DNA of 64,000 nt from the NCBI GenBank assembly GCA_965115825.1, contig OZ220464.1:744001-808000 (forward strand). The letters are read 5' to 3'. Every line of letters begins with the position of its first letter. Position 1 is the stretch's first letter. The DNA is from Bin87 sp965115825 (lineage in GTDB: Bacteria; Chloroflexota; Dehalococcoidia; Lucifugimonadales; UBA3495). Both the position numbers and the translations under genes were made by a program. Below are positions 7,999-16,912 of this stretch, piece by piece. Under the pieces are notes generated by a model. The model was not told the origin of the DNA, ran no database searches, and worked only from the letters and a program-made list of their open reading frames with translations.

Positions 7999-9963
7999 CT
8001 ATTCCCGCACGCCTTTCACGTGTTCGAGATACACGTAGTTGCCGTTGTTGGGGCCGAGGAAGATGTACTCCGCCACCACGTCCGGGTCCACCACCGCGCT
8101 CACCGGCAGCGTCCAGCCGGGAATCGTGCCCACCTCATAGAAGATCTCATCAGACACATTCTGCCAGTCGGCGGTAGCGTCGGCTTCGTTCAACGCCCGC
8201 AGCGCCCGGTTCTTGTTCTCCTGGATGTCGTCGCTGGTGTAGGCCCGGAAGAACCGCTCGGCGCTGAAGTAGAAGTGCACCCGCGTGTCAATCGGCGCCG
8301 CCGGCCCGCGGAACGGATACACGCAGCAGTCCGTATTCAGGCCCCGGTACTCGTTCCGCCAGTTGGAAAACTCAATCGGGTCCAGCGACGGGTCAAGCCC
8401 AATCTCGGTCCAGAACTTGGCCATCGCTTCCATCATATCCGGCTGCTCCGGCACCCCGCTCAATGGGAACACCGGAATTCGGAAGGAGAATCCGTTAGGA
8501 TAACCGGCCTCCGCCAGCAATTCCCTCGCCTTGTCCGGGTCGTATCCGTACAGCTCTTCCCAGCTCTCTTCCCACGCCGGGTTGAAGCCGCCGGGGAAGT
8601 CCGGCACCAGCGTCGCCACCCACTGCCGTCCGCCCGCTCCCTTGAAGATAGCGTCGTTAATCTGATCCCGGTCCAAAGCCTTGTTCATCGCCATCCGAAC
8701 CAGTTTCCCGCTTTCGCCGGGGTCGTTCCACGGCATCATCTCATCCCGGGCCGCCGCGATGTTATAGGCTTCCCTGTCTGCCGCCTGCGCTTCCGCCGAT
8801 GCCTCCGGGTCAACCCCCTTCTCGCCCGTCGCAAAGTACATCCCGCCGAAAATGGCGAAAGTCGTCTGCGCCGTAACCGAGCTGTCAAACACCTCCAGCC
8901 CGTCGTCAATCGCATCCTGCAACAGCGCCCGGTTAATGGCGGCGATGTGCCCCTCCCGAGCTTGCATGATGGCCAACCGCGTAGCCGGTTCCCGCACGTC
9001 CTTGATTTCAATTTCCTCAAAGTCCGGGTTCACCCGCCAGTGGTCATAATCCACCCGCGACCATTCCCACCCCACGCCTTCCTCAAAGCTCACGTATTCG
9101 TATGGCCCGGTGCGCGCCGACTTGGCGTACACCTGGTCCCGACTCGTCTTGCAGTAGCCCAGAGCATCGCCCGCCTCATTGGCCGGGTAATCGGCTTCCC
9201 CGTTGGGACAAGCCTGGTCCCACTGCGCCTTGCTGCTGATGGGAACCCCCCGGTAGCCGGAGAACCAGTACAGGAAGTCCACTGCCGGCCGCTTCTGCAT
9301 ATGAATGTTCACTTCGTAGTCGTTGACGATTTCAACCTCGCTGCCCGGGTCGCTGCGGAAGTAGTCCGAGTACGAAGCGCGACATTCCGGATTCGTGTAG
9401 TAAGCCAGCGAGTGTTTCACATCCTGCGCCGTGAACTCGCCCCAGTCGTCGTGCCAGCGCACCCCCTGCCGCAGCTTGAAGTTCCACGTCCTCCCGTCCG
9501 GCGTGATGCTCCACTCCGTCGCCAGCATCGGGTCATATGAGCCGTCAAACCGGCTGGCGTCCACCATGAACTCGGCCGACATTCGATAATTCACTACGCC
9601 GGCGCCGGTAACTTCGCAGTCCAGCATCGACTCCAGCGACGGAGGGTCCAGTACTGCAATCAGCCGATTGGTAACCAGTTCGCCCTCTGTATGCGGAGCC
9701 AGCGTCGGCCTGGGGGTTGCCTTCAGCACGGAGCGGCGCTGCGTGGGCGTCGGCGCCACCGTCCCATCCTGCGGAACCGGCGTGTCCGTAGCCTTGGCCG
9801 GCGCCGGCGTATCCGTTGCAGCCGCAACCTGCTCCGGCTGTCCTTGCTGCCCTTCCGGCGGCGTGGGTTCATCCGCACCGCCGCAGCCGATAATCAGCCC
9901 TGTCGTGGCCAGCGCAGCGAACAGCGCCGCCATCGGAATTCGCAAAAACCGTCTATACGCCAT
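7999..9963 (-). CDS. Peptide ABC transporter substrate-binding lipoprotein (SBP_bac_5 family)
   Basis: 654 residues. The start at 9963 is fixed by AGGAGG six bases upstream and by the lipoprotein signal: basic MAYRRFLR, a hydrophobic run, then the lipobox IIGC with Cys27. A Pro/Thr/Ala-rich linker (about 28-75) tethers the domain. The body has the family-5 solute-binding features (WSITPDGRTWNFKLRQGVRWHD near 150, MNKALDRDQINDAIF, ARELLAEAGYPNGF). It captures peptides or similar solutes outside the membrane for DppBCDF. It is first in the operon, behind a good promoter at 10052-10080. Confidence 0.93.
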   Translation of the reverse strand: MAYRRFLRIPMAALFAALATTGLIIGCGGADEPTPPEGQQGQPEQVAAATDTPAPAKATDTPVPQDGTVAPTPTQRRSVLKATPRPTLAPHTEGELVTNRLIAVLDPPSLESMLDCEVTGAGVVNYRMSAEFMVDASRFDGSYDPMLATEWSITPDGRTWNFKLRQGVRWHDDWGEFTAQDVKHSLAYYTNPECRASYSDYFRSDPGSEVEIVNDYEVNIHMQKRPAVDFLYWFSGYRGVPISSKAQWDQACPNGEADYPANEAGDALGYCKTSRDQVYAKSARTGPYEYVSFEEGVGWEWSRVDYDHWRVNPDFEEIEIKDVREPATRLAIMQAREGHIAAINRALLQDAIDDGLEVFDSSVTAQTTFAIFGGMYFATGEKGVDPEASAEAQAADREAYNIAAARDEMMPWNDPGESGKLVRMAMNKALDRDQINDAIFKGAGGRQWVATLVPDFPGGFNPAWEESWEELYGYDPDKARELLAEAGYPNGFSFRIPVFPLSGVPEQPDMMEAMAKFWTEIGLDPSLDPIEFSNWRNEYRGLNTDCCVYPFRGPAAPIDTRVHFYFSAERFFRAYTSDDIQENKNRALRALNEADATADWQNVSDEIFYEVGTIPGWTLPVSAVVDPDVVAEYIFLGPNNGNYVYLEHVKGVRE

Positions 9964-10290
9964 AGGGCCCTCCTGTCTGGTTATACAGTGGATTTCCCGC
10001 CCGAATTCCTCGGCTCGGCATTCCCCGAGCCGACAGATTCCGGTTCCCGGCAATATATGCAATGCAGAAAGTACAGTCAAACCCTATCGCAAGTTCGGCA
10101 ATAACCTGAAAACGTATCAATATGCCTTAGTATGAATGTAATCCGTAATATACTCACGAATTCACCCTATTCAACGGGAATTCTGCGTCGGATTAGCCGA
10201 AATCCAACATCGCGCTTTCAAATATACAATATGCCATATAGCAATATATCACGATTCGCAATAACTGCCGAGTCCCATAACGACGGCAAT
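9964..10290. other. AT-rich upstream region of the peptide transporter operon
   Basis: No credible gene. The stretch is much richer in A and T than its surroundings and carries the operon promoter near 10052-10080. Beyond about 10100 I see only scattered TATA-like strings and short GAATTC-centred symmetry near 10159-10185 with no clear role. Confidence 0.6.
10052..10080 (-). promoter_or_regulatory. Sigma-70-type promoter of the peptide ABC transporter operon
   Basis: On the minus strand, TTGACT (10075-10080) and TATATT (10052-10057) are separated by 17 bases. Each matches the consensus at five of six positions. It would start transcription near 10045, about 80 bases upstream of the binding-protein start. 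Confidence 0.7.
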
Positions 10291-10316
10291 AAAAAAGGCG
10301 ACGTGGAAACGTCGCC
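10288..10316 (-). terminator. Rho-independent terminator of the LLM oxidoreductase gene
   Basis: Bases 10297-10304 pair with 10309-10316 (8 bp, tetraloop of four). Read on the minus strand the hairpin is followed directly by six Ts (10291-10296) and ATT. It lies 27 bases past the stop of the gene at 10344. Confidence 0.9.
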
Positions 10317-10343
10317 CCGCCAATTCCGGCTTGACCCTCAATA

Positions 10344-11186
10344 CTACAGCGTCGCCTCCGCAATCCGCTCCAGCTCCCTCAGCGCGCCGGCATTGGTGGT
10401 GTCTCCGAGCCGCACGATAACCCGGTTCGCTCCGGCCCGTTCAAACTGCCTGATAAGCTCCCGGTCAGCCGGCTGGCCGAATACGGTAATGCCGATGCTC
10501 GACGGCTCCCGCCCGGACGCCTCCGCCAGCTCATCTATCGCCGCCCGGCCCGCCGCAATTTGCTCCGGACTCGCCGCCGTGGGCATCCAGCCATCGCCCC
10601 ATCGCGCCACCCGACGGAACACATTCCGCGCATTGCCGCCCAGAATCACCGGCGGCCCGCCTTCCTGAACGGGCTTGGGATTGCACTGCACCGGCGGAAA
10701 GTCATAATAACGCCCGTGATACTCGGCAGCTTCCTGCGTCCAGAGTGCCCGCATCGCCTCAATGGACTCCCGCGCCTGCGTCCATCGATGGTCAAAGTCG
10801 CCCCCCATTATTTCCGTCTCTTCCCTCAGCCAGCCCGTGCCGATGCCCAGCAAAAAGCGTCCCCCCGAAAAGCGGTCCAGCGATGCAATGGCGCCGGCCA
10901 GTACCAGCGGGTTGCGCTCCGGAATCAGCGTTATCCCCGTGCCCAACTTGATTGTGCTGGTAACCGCCGAAGCCCGCGCCAATCCTATGTACGGGTCCGC
11001 CATATCGCTCATATAACTCGGTATCGAGCCGTCAGCCGAGCCGGGATACTTCGCCCCGGTATTCACCGGCATCACCGGATGCTCCGGCAGCCAGATGGAC
11101 TCAAAGCCCAGCGCCTCTGCTTTCGCCGCTATCTCCCCAACATCAATCGAGTCGGTCGAGATCGACATATTCAAGCCAATATCCAT
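10344..11186 (-). CDS. LLM-class F420-dependent oxidoreductase
   Basis: 280 residues, beginning MDIGLNMSISTDSID with AGGAGG six bases upstream. The luciferase-like TIM-barrel features are clear: GFESIWLPEHPVMP, TSTIKLGTGITLIPERNP and FLLGIGTGWLREE. Members with this layout usually use coenzyme F420 rather than FMN; which substrate is reduced or oxidised cannot be read from sequence. The gene has its own terminator and is divergent from the GYD-domain gene. An F420-dependent role would fit the PPOX-family protein at 24536 and the MfnB-like domain at 16913. Confidence 0.9.
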   Translation of the reverse strand: MDIGLNMSISTDSIDVGEIAAKAEALGFESIWLPEHPVMPVNTGAKYPGSADGSIPSYMSDMADPYIGLARASAVTSTIKLGTGITLIPERNPLVLAGAIASLDRFSGGRFLLGIGTGWLREETEIMGGDFDHRWTQARESIEAMRALWTQEAAEYHGRYYDFPPVQCNPKPVQEGGPPVILGGNARNVFRRVARWGDGWMPTAASPEQIAAGRAAIDELAEASGREPSSIGITVFGQPADRELIRQFERAGANRVIVRLGDTTNAGALRELERIAEATL

Positions 11187-11518
11187 TGTGAGCCTCCTTT
11201 TACCTGCTCTTGCGTCATCCCTGCGCCGAAACGTCACCCTGTACTTGATGCGGACCTAAAATCCGGCACAACCCCATTGCGCAGGTTATCGCTCCCCACG
11301 CCAGCAAACCGCCCGGAAACCGCATGTGTCCGCAATAATAGCACGCTGCCCATACTCGTCATACCCGCCCCTGCCCATACCCTATTTATTAGACAGAAGA
11401 CGTGAACCCGGATAACCCCGGTCTGTCTCCACAGTGCTATACTACTTCCGACGCGCTTCCAGAACTCTCCGGCGTCACCCTCAAACCGTAGCGACCGCCC
11501 CCCTCCGCAGGTGCCTCT
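11187..11518. other. Divergent intergenic region between the LLM and GYD genes
   Basis: It must hold promoters for both neighbours. TATACT at 11438-11443 (+) and a TATTAT-like box near 11334-11339 (-) are possible -10 elements, but neither has a convincing -35. I see no gene or repeat here. Confidence 0.35.
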
Positions 11519-11902
11519 ATGCCACTCTACGTAATGCTCGCTAACCTTACCGGACGCGGCCGACGCATGGGACACGACAACCCCAATCTCCTCAGCGATG
11601 TCGCCTCCTCCGTTGAGACCACCTCCGGCCGAGTCCTCACCCAATATGCCGTCCTCGGACGCTACGACTTTGTCATCATCACCGAAGCCTCCGACAACCA
11701 GTCCGCCGTCCGCCTTTCGCTAGAACTCGGCCTGGCCGCCGGCCTTAACATTGAAACCCTCCCTGCCCTCCACATCGGCGTCCTCTCCGACGAAGAGCAT
11801 ATCAGCGTCCTGCGCGACGCCGGCGTCGCCATGAGCCTGCCCGCGGGCCCCGACGAAACCGAGGTCAGCGACGCTTGGCGCATCCCCAATGGGCCCGACT
11901 GA
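11519..11902 (+). CDS. GYD-domain protein
   Basis: 127 residues. The sequence starts MPLYVMLANLTGRGR and contains LTQYAVLGRYDFVIITEA, which is the GYD signature region (here GRYDFV), followed by the ferredoxin-like fold's second half to PALHIG. GYD proteins are small alpha/beta proteins of unknown role. The C-terminal 25 residues extend past the core. It ends 24 bases before thiD on the same strand and may be co-transcribed with it. Confidence 0.85.
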   Translation: MPLYVMLANLTGRGRRMGHDNPNLLSDVASSVETTSGRVLTQYAVLGRYDFVIITEASDNQSAVRLSLELGLAAGLNIETLPALHIGVLSDEEHISVLRDAGVAMSLPAGPDETEVSDAWRIPNGPD

Positions 11903-11925
11903 CCCTTTCGCGGCGCCAAACTCTC

Positions 11926-12756
11926 ATGCCTGTTCACCATCCACCGGCCCTCTCCGCCGTCCGCCCCCCCGTCGTAATGACCATCGCCGGCTCCGATTCC
12001 GGCGGTGGCGCCGGCATCCAGGCCGACCTCAAAACCCTCTCCGCTCTCGGTGTCTATGGCGCTTCAGCTCTAACCGCCATTACCGCCCAGAATACCCTCG
12101 GCGTCGCCGCTGTCCACGAAATCCCCACCGACATCATCACCGCGCAGATTGACGCTGTGATTACCGACATCGGCGCCGATGCCGTCAAAACCGGAATGTT
12201 ATCCTCCCCTCAAATCGTCGCCGCCGTCGCCGCTGCCGTCCGTCGCCACCGCGTCGCCAACCTCGTAGTTGACCCGGTCATGGTTGCCAAAAGCGGCGAC
12301 CGCCTGCTCCGACAGGAAGCTGTCGCCACCATTCGCAACGACCTCATACCCCTCGCCGCCGTCGTCACGCCCAACATCCCGGAAGCCCAAGACCTGACCG
12401 GCCTGTCCATCTCCACTGACGATGACGCCCGACGCGCTGCCCTGGCCATCGTCTCCATGGGCGCCCAATCCGTCGTCATCAAGGGCGGCCACCGCGACGG
12501 CCCGCCCACCGACATCCTCTACGATGGCAGTCAATTCCTGGAGTTCACTGCCCAGCGCATCCCCTCTACCAACACCCACGGCACCGGCTGCACCTTCGCA
12601 TCCGCCGTTGCCGCCGGACTCGCCCACGGCCTGACAACTCCGGCCGCCGTCCAGCAGGCCAAAGACTACGTAACCGCCGCCATCCGCAGCGCTTTCCCCA
12701 TCGGGCGCGGACACGGCCCCCTGCACCACTTTCACGCCTTTTGGCCTGCGCTATAA
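11926..12756 (+). CDS. thiD: Hydroxymethylpyrimidine/phosphomethylpyrimidine kinase
   Basis: 276 residues. ThiD phosphorylates HMP and HMP-P in thiamine synthesis. The ribokinase-fold landmarks are present: TIAGSDSGGGAGIQADLKT near the N-terminus, VVDPVMVAKSGDRL in the middle and the anion-hole segment HGTGCTFASAVAAGLA near 220. ATG at 11926 is used; starting at MTIAGSD would remove 17 residues and is also possible because no strong Shine-Dalgarno decides. No other thiamine genes lie in the window. Confidence 0.93.
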   Translation: MPVHHPPALSAVRPPVVMTIAGSDSGGGAGIQADLKTLSALGVYGASALTAITAQNTLGVAAVHEIPTDIITAQIDAVITDIGADAVKTGMLSSPQIVAAVAAAVRRHRVANLVVDPVMVAKSGDRLLRQEAVATIRNDLIPLAAVVTPNIPEAQDLTGLSISTDDDARRAALAIVSMGAQSVVIKGGHRDGPPTDILYDGSQFLEFTAQRIPSTNTHGTGCTFASAVAAGLAHGLTTPAAVQQAKDYVTAAIRSAFPIGRGHGPLHHFHAFWPAL

Positions 12757-12795
12757 TCAACCCCCAATCTCTCCCGATTTTGAGGTATCCCCACT

Positions 12796-15700
12796 ATGTT
12801 TGACGTGGTTTCCAGCCGGGTCAACTTCCCGGAGCTGGACGCTGAAATCCTGCAATACTGGAAAGAGCGCGACGTTTTCCGCCGTTCCTATGACGAAAGG
12901 CCCGACGCTCCCCTCTTCATGATGTACGAGGGCCCTCCCACCGCCAACGGCAGCCCCGGCATCCACCACGTCCTCGCCCGCGTCTTCAAAGACGTCATTT
13001 CCCGCTACCGCACCATGAAGGGTTGCCGCGTCATCCGCAAAGGCGGCTGGGATACCCACGGCCTCCCCGTCGAGCTCCAAATCGAGCAGGAGCTTGGCAT
13101 ATCCTCCAAGCGCGAAATCGAAGAACTCGGCATCGCCGAATTCAACCGCCGCTGCCGCAATAGCGTCTTCCGTTACGTCAAAGAATGGGAGCTGATGACC
13201 GACCGGATCGGCTACTGGGTCGATATGGACAACCCCTACGTCACCCTGGATAACGATTACATCGAAACCGGCTGGTGGATCCTCAAAACCCTTTGGCAGC
13301 GCGGCCTCCTCTACCAGGATCGACGCGGCGCTCCCCATTGCCCGCGCTGCGTCTCCAGCCTCTCCTCCCACGAAGTCGCCCTCGGCTACCGCGAAAACAC
13401 TCCCGACCCCAGCGTATTCGTCAAATTCCAGGCCACCGACTGGCCCGACCCGACGCCCACTTTCTTCCTCGCCTGGACCACCACGCCCTGGACGCTCCCC
13501 GGCAACACCGCCCTGGCCGTCGACCCCGCCGCCGACTATTCCATCGTAGCCCTTGCCGACTGCCAGCTCATACTTGCCACTGCCCTGCTCAACGTCCTGC
13601 AAGATGACTATACCGTAGTCAAGACTCTGCCCGGCCGCGATTTGGTAGGCTCCCCCTACCGCCCCCTCTACGACGCCACACAGTACGGCTCCCCCATCCG
13701 CCGCTTCGTCAGGAACGGCGATGGCCAAACCACGCTGCAAGACGTCCGCGAGTACTCCACCCGCGTCGTCGCCGCCGATTTCGTCAGCATGGACGACGGC
13801 AGCGGCATCGTCCACATCGCCCCCGCCTTCGGCGACGAAGACCTCACCCTCGGCCGCGAGCACGAACTCCCCTTCATCCAGCCCGTTGACTTGCAGGGCC
13901 TCATCACCGGCAGCTACCCCTTCGCCGGCAAGTTCGTCAAAGACGCCGACCCCGAAATCGCCGACGATCTGGCAGCCCGCGGCCTCCTCTACCACCATGC
14001 CGTCTATCGCCACACCTACCCCTTCTGCTGGCGCTGCGACACCCCCCTCCTCTACTATGCCAAAACCTCCTGGTACATCCGCACCACCGCCGTCAAAGAC
14101 CGCCTCGTCGCCAACAATTCCCGCATCAACTGGTATCCCGAACACATCCGGGACGGCCGCTTCGGCGAATGGCTGCGCAACAACGTCGACTGGGCCATCT
14201 CTCGCGAGCGCTATTGGGGAACTCCCATCCCCATCTGGCAATGCGCCGCCTGTGGCCAAATGGACTGCGTGGGCAGCATCTCCGAACTCTCCGAACTCTC
14301 CGGCCAGAACCTTGGCAACCTCGACCTCCATCGCCCCTACGTGGACGACATAACCTGGCCCTGCCCTGCCGACCACTGCAACGGCGTCATGCAGCGTATC
14401 CCCGAAGTCATGGACTGCTGGTTCGACTCCGGCATGATGCCCCTCGCCCAATGGCATTATCCTTTCGAGAACCGTTCAATCCAAACCGACGGCCGCCTCC
14501 CCGCCGATTACATCTGCGAAGCCGTCGACCAGACCCGTGGCTGGTTCTACAGCTTGCACGCCCTCTCCACTCTCATGCAGGACGACATCGCCTACCGTAA
14601 CGTCATCTGTCTCGGCCTCATCCTCGACGGCCGCGGCCGCAAAATGAGCAAACGCCTCGGCAACATCGTCGAACCCGACGCCATCCTGGATGCCCACGGC
14701 GCCGACGCCCTTCGCTGGTATCTCTTCACCGCTTCCCACCCCGGCGACACCCGCCGCTTCTCCGACCGTTTGGTCCAGCAAACCCTCCGTCAAGTCCTCC
14801 TCACCCTCTGGAACGTCTATTCCTTCTTCACCAACTACGCCAACATCGACCAATTCCATCCCTCCCATATCCCCGCCAGCTGGCAGCCTGAAGCCGAACT
14901 CGACCGCTGGATACTCTCCGAACTCCAGCAGCTCATCCAAGCCGTCGACGACCACCTCGATAACTACAACCCCACCGACGCCGGCCGCCGCATCGCCGAC
15001 TTCATCGACGTCCTCTCCAACTGGTACGTCCGTCGTTCCCGCCGCCGTTTCTGGAAGTCCGACTCCGACGCCGACAAACTCGGCGCCTACGCAACCCTCT
15101 ACCGCTGCCTCACCACTCTGGCCCGGCTCATGGCCCCCCTTGCTCCCTTCGTCTCTGAGCAGATGTACCGCAACCTGGAACTCCCCTATCGCTCCGACGC
15201 GCCCGACAGCGTACACCTCTCTGACTTCCCCGCCGCCGATCCCTCGCTCATCAACCCGCCCATCATAGACGCCACCCGCTTGGCCATCCGCGTGTCCAGC
15301 ATGGGCCGCGCCGCCCGCAGCAAAGCCGGCCTCAAAGTCCGCCAGCCCCTGGCCTCCGTAGTTGTCAAGACCCGAAACCCACAGGAAGCCGCCTACCTGG
15401 ACTTGGTTCGTCCCCAGATTCTCGAAGAGCTTAACATCAAAGAACTGCATCCCGCAGCCCCCGACAGCCCTCTCTACGCCCACGCGCAAGCCGCCGCCAG
15501 CCCCGACTCAAACTCCAACAACGCCGACGCCGTCGTATCCGTCGCCGGCTATTCCGCCGCTCTCGATGCCGGCTACATGGTCGCCGTAGATGCCAACATC
15601 ACCCCCGAACTGGCCGACGAGGGCCTGGCCCGCGAACTCTCCCATCGTATCCAGAACCTCCGCAAGTCCGCCCGCTTTGCAATCACCGACCGCATCCTGA

Positions 15701-15876
15701 CCTACTACCAGGGCCCCGACGACATCGCCCGCGTCATGGTCACCCATGGCGACTACATCAAGCAGGAAACCCTCAGCGACCATCTCCTCGACCGCCCCCC
15801 CGCCCAGGACGCCACATCCGAAACCGCCAACGTGGACGGTATGGCGGTTACCCTCGCCGTTTCCCGCGTCACATAA
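12796..15876 (+). CDS. ileS: Isoleucyl-tRNA synthetase, type 2, with GIHH signature
   Basis: 1026 residues. It charges tRNA-Ile and edits mischarged valine. Landmarks: nucleotide-binding signature at residues 55-58 (GIHH in place of HxGH), GWDTHGLPVE, the editing domain with TTPWTLPGNTALAV, the KMSKR loop at 616-620, and an anticodon-binding C-terminus. PHCPRCVSSLSSHEVALGY and the overall layout mark it as the eukaryote-like type 2 enzyme. The first and third positions of the HxGH motif are swapped (GxHH), a variant reported in a subset of type 2 enzymes with extreme mupirocin resistance. It follows thiD by 39 bases. Confidence 0.96.
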   Translation: MFDVVSSRVNFPELDAEILQYWKERDVFRRSYDERPDAPLFMMYEGPPTANGSPGIHHVLARVFKDVISRYRTMKGCRVIRKGGWDTHGLPVELQIEQELGISSKREIEELGIAEFNRRCRNSVFRYVKEWELMTDRIGYWVDMDNPYVTLDNDYIETGWWILKTLWQRGLLYQDRRGAPHCPRCVSSLSSHEVALGYRENTPDPSVFVKFQATDWPDPTPTFFLAWTTTPWTLPGNTALAVDPAADYSIVALADCQLILATALLNVLQDDYTVVKTLPGRDLVGSPYRPLYDATQYGSPIRRFVRNGDGQTTLQDVREYSTRVVAADFVSMDDGSGIVHIAPAFGDEDLTLGREHELPFIQPVDLQGLITGSYPFAGKFVKDADPEIADDLAARGLLYHHAVYRHTYPFCWRCDTPLLYYAKTSWYIRTTAVKDRLVANNSRINWYPEHIRDGRFGEWLRNNVDWAISRERYWGTPIPIWQCAACGQMDCVGSISELSELSGQNLGNLDLHRPYVDDITWPCPADHCNGVMQRIPEVMDCWFDSGMMPLAQWHYPFENRSIQTDGRLPADYICEAVDQTRGWFYSLHALSTLMQDDIAYRNVICLGLILDGRGRKMSKRLGNIVEPDAILDAHGADALRWYLFTASHPGDTRRFSDRLVQQTLRQVLLTLWNVYSFFTNYANIDQFHPSHIPASWQPEAELDRWILSELQQLIQAVDDHLDNYNPTDAGRRIADFIDVLSNWYVRRSRRRFWKSDSDADKLGAYATLYRCLTTLARLMAPLAPFVSEQMYRNLELPYRSDAPDSVHLSDFPAADPSLINPPIIDATRLAIRVSSMGRAARSKAGLKVRQPLASVVVKTRNPQEAAYLDLVRPQILEELNIKELHPAAPDSPLYAHAQAAASPDSNSNNADAVVSVAGYSAALDAGYMVAVDANITPELADEGLARELSHRIQNLRKSARFAITDRILTYYQGPDDIARVMVTHGDYIKQETLSDHLLDRPPAQDATSETANVDGMAVTLAVSRVT

Positions 15877-15998
15877 CCCCGGCTATTCCTGACCTGCAAC
15901 CTCACCCCGTAACCGTCAAACCGCGACCCCGGCCACTGTACCCGTGAAACCCGCGCCCCGTACCCGATTCGGGGCGACAATCCACCTCTAATCCCAAT

Positions 15999-16811
15999 AT
16001 GCCCGAACTCCCCGAAGTCGAAAACACCCGTCAGTACCTGCTCCGTTCCGGCCTGACCGGGCGGCGCCTCGGCCCGCCCCAAATTACCTGGCCTAACGCC
16101 ATCCGCCAGCCTTCTCCGGCCGAGTTCGTCGCTGGCGTCGCCGGCCGTCGCGTAACCGATGTACTCCGCCGCGGCAAATACCTCATCGCCCCACTGGATG
16201 ACGGCCAGCGCTTGATCCTCCATCTCGGCATGACCGGCAGCCTCCGCATCCACCGCGCCGACGCTGAACCTCCCCCGATGCTTCGGCACGCTTTCCCCCT
16301 GGACGACGCCCGCGAAATGCGCTTCATCGACCCCCGCAAGTTCGGCCACCTCTGGCTCCTCGCGAACCCCACTGACGCCATGCCCCAAATGGGCCCGGAA
16401 CCCCTGGAACCCTCCTTCAACGTCCCCGCTCTTGCCTCTGCCCTGTCTAACCGCAAAGCTCCTCTCAAAGCCTTGCTCTTGGAGCAGTCCGTCATCGCCG
16501 GCCTCGGCAACCTCTACGCCGACGAAGCCCTCTTCCTCTCACAACTGCACCCCGAGCGCCCGGCCAACACCCTCTCCCGCGAAGAGCTGACCCGTCTCCA
16601 TCGCGCCATAATAACCACCCTCACCCGTTCCACCGACGCCTACGCCGCCGCCCGCGATGCCCACTGGCCCGACCCGCCTGTCGCACTGTCTCCCTGGACA
16701 ATACCCCGACACAAAGACGCCGTCTGTCCCAACTGCAAAACCGGAATGCAGCTCCTCCGCGTCCGCAGCCGCAGTACTTGGTACTGTCCCAACTGCCAGC
16801 CTCTTTATTGA
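15999..16811 (+). CDS. mutM: Formamidopyrimidine-DNA glycosylase
   Basis: 270 residues beginning MPELPEVENTR. After Met removal Pro2 is the catalytic nucleophile and Glu3 the acid, so the start is certain. It excises oxidised purines such as 8-oxoguanine. GRRVTDVLRRGKYLI carries the conserved Lys, LEQSVIAGLGNLYADE is the helix-two-turn-helix, and the C-terminal zinc finger is CPNC...CPNC (about 241-265). The 122 bases before it contain no gene. Confidence 0.96.
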   Translation: MPELPEVENTRQYLLRSGLTGRRLGPPQITWPNAIRQPSPAEFVAGVAGRRVTDVLRRGKYLIAPLDDGQRLILHLGMTGSLRIHRADAEPPPMLRHAFPLDDAREMRFIDPRKFGHLWLLANPTDAMPQMGPEPLEPSFNVPALASALSNRKAPLKALLLEQSVIAGLGNLYADEALFLSQLHPERPANTLSREELTRLHRAIITTLTRSTDAYAAARDAHWPDPPVALSPWTIPRHKDAVCPNCKTGMQLLRVRSRSTWYCPNCQPLY

Positions 16812-16912
16812 CGCCGGCCCTTGCCCCGCATAAACTATCTCTAAGCCGGGGCATTCTTGCCCTTGCCCGCTTTTGGCGTACCTATGACACCCGCTGTTGG
16901 AGGCTGACTAAA

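Noticed and set aside
7654..9540. 628-codon open frame opposite the binding-protein gene
   Set aside because: Arg/His/Pro-rich shadow of the lipoprotein and dppB genes, and it crosses two real gene boundaries.
12757..14457. 566-codon open frame opposite ileS
   Set aside because: Antisense shadow of a clearly identified synthetase; the composition is Gly/Val/Ala/Asp-rich with no domain.
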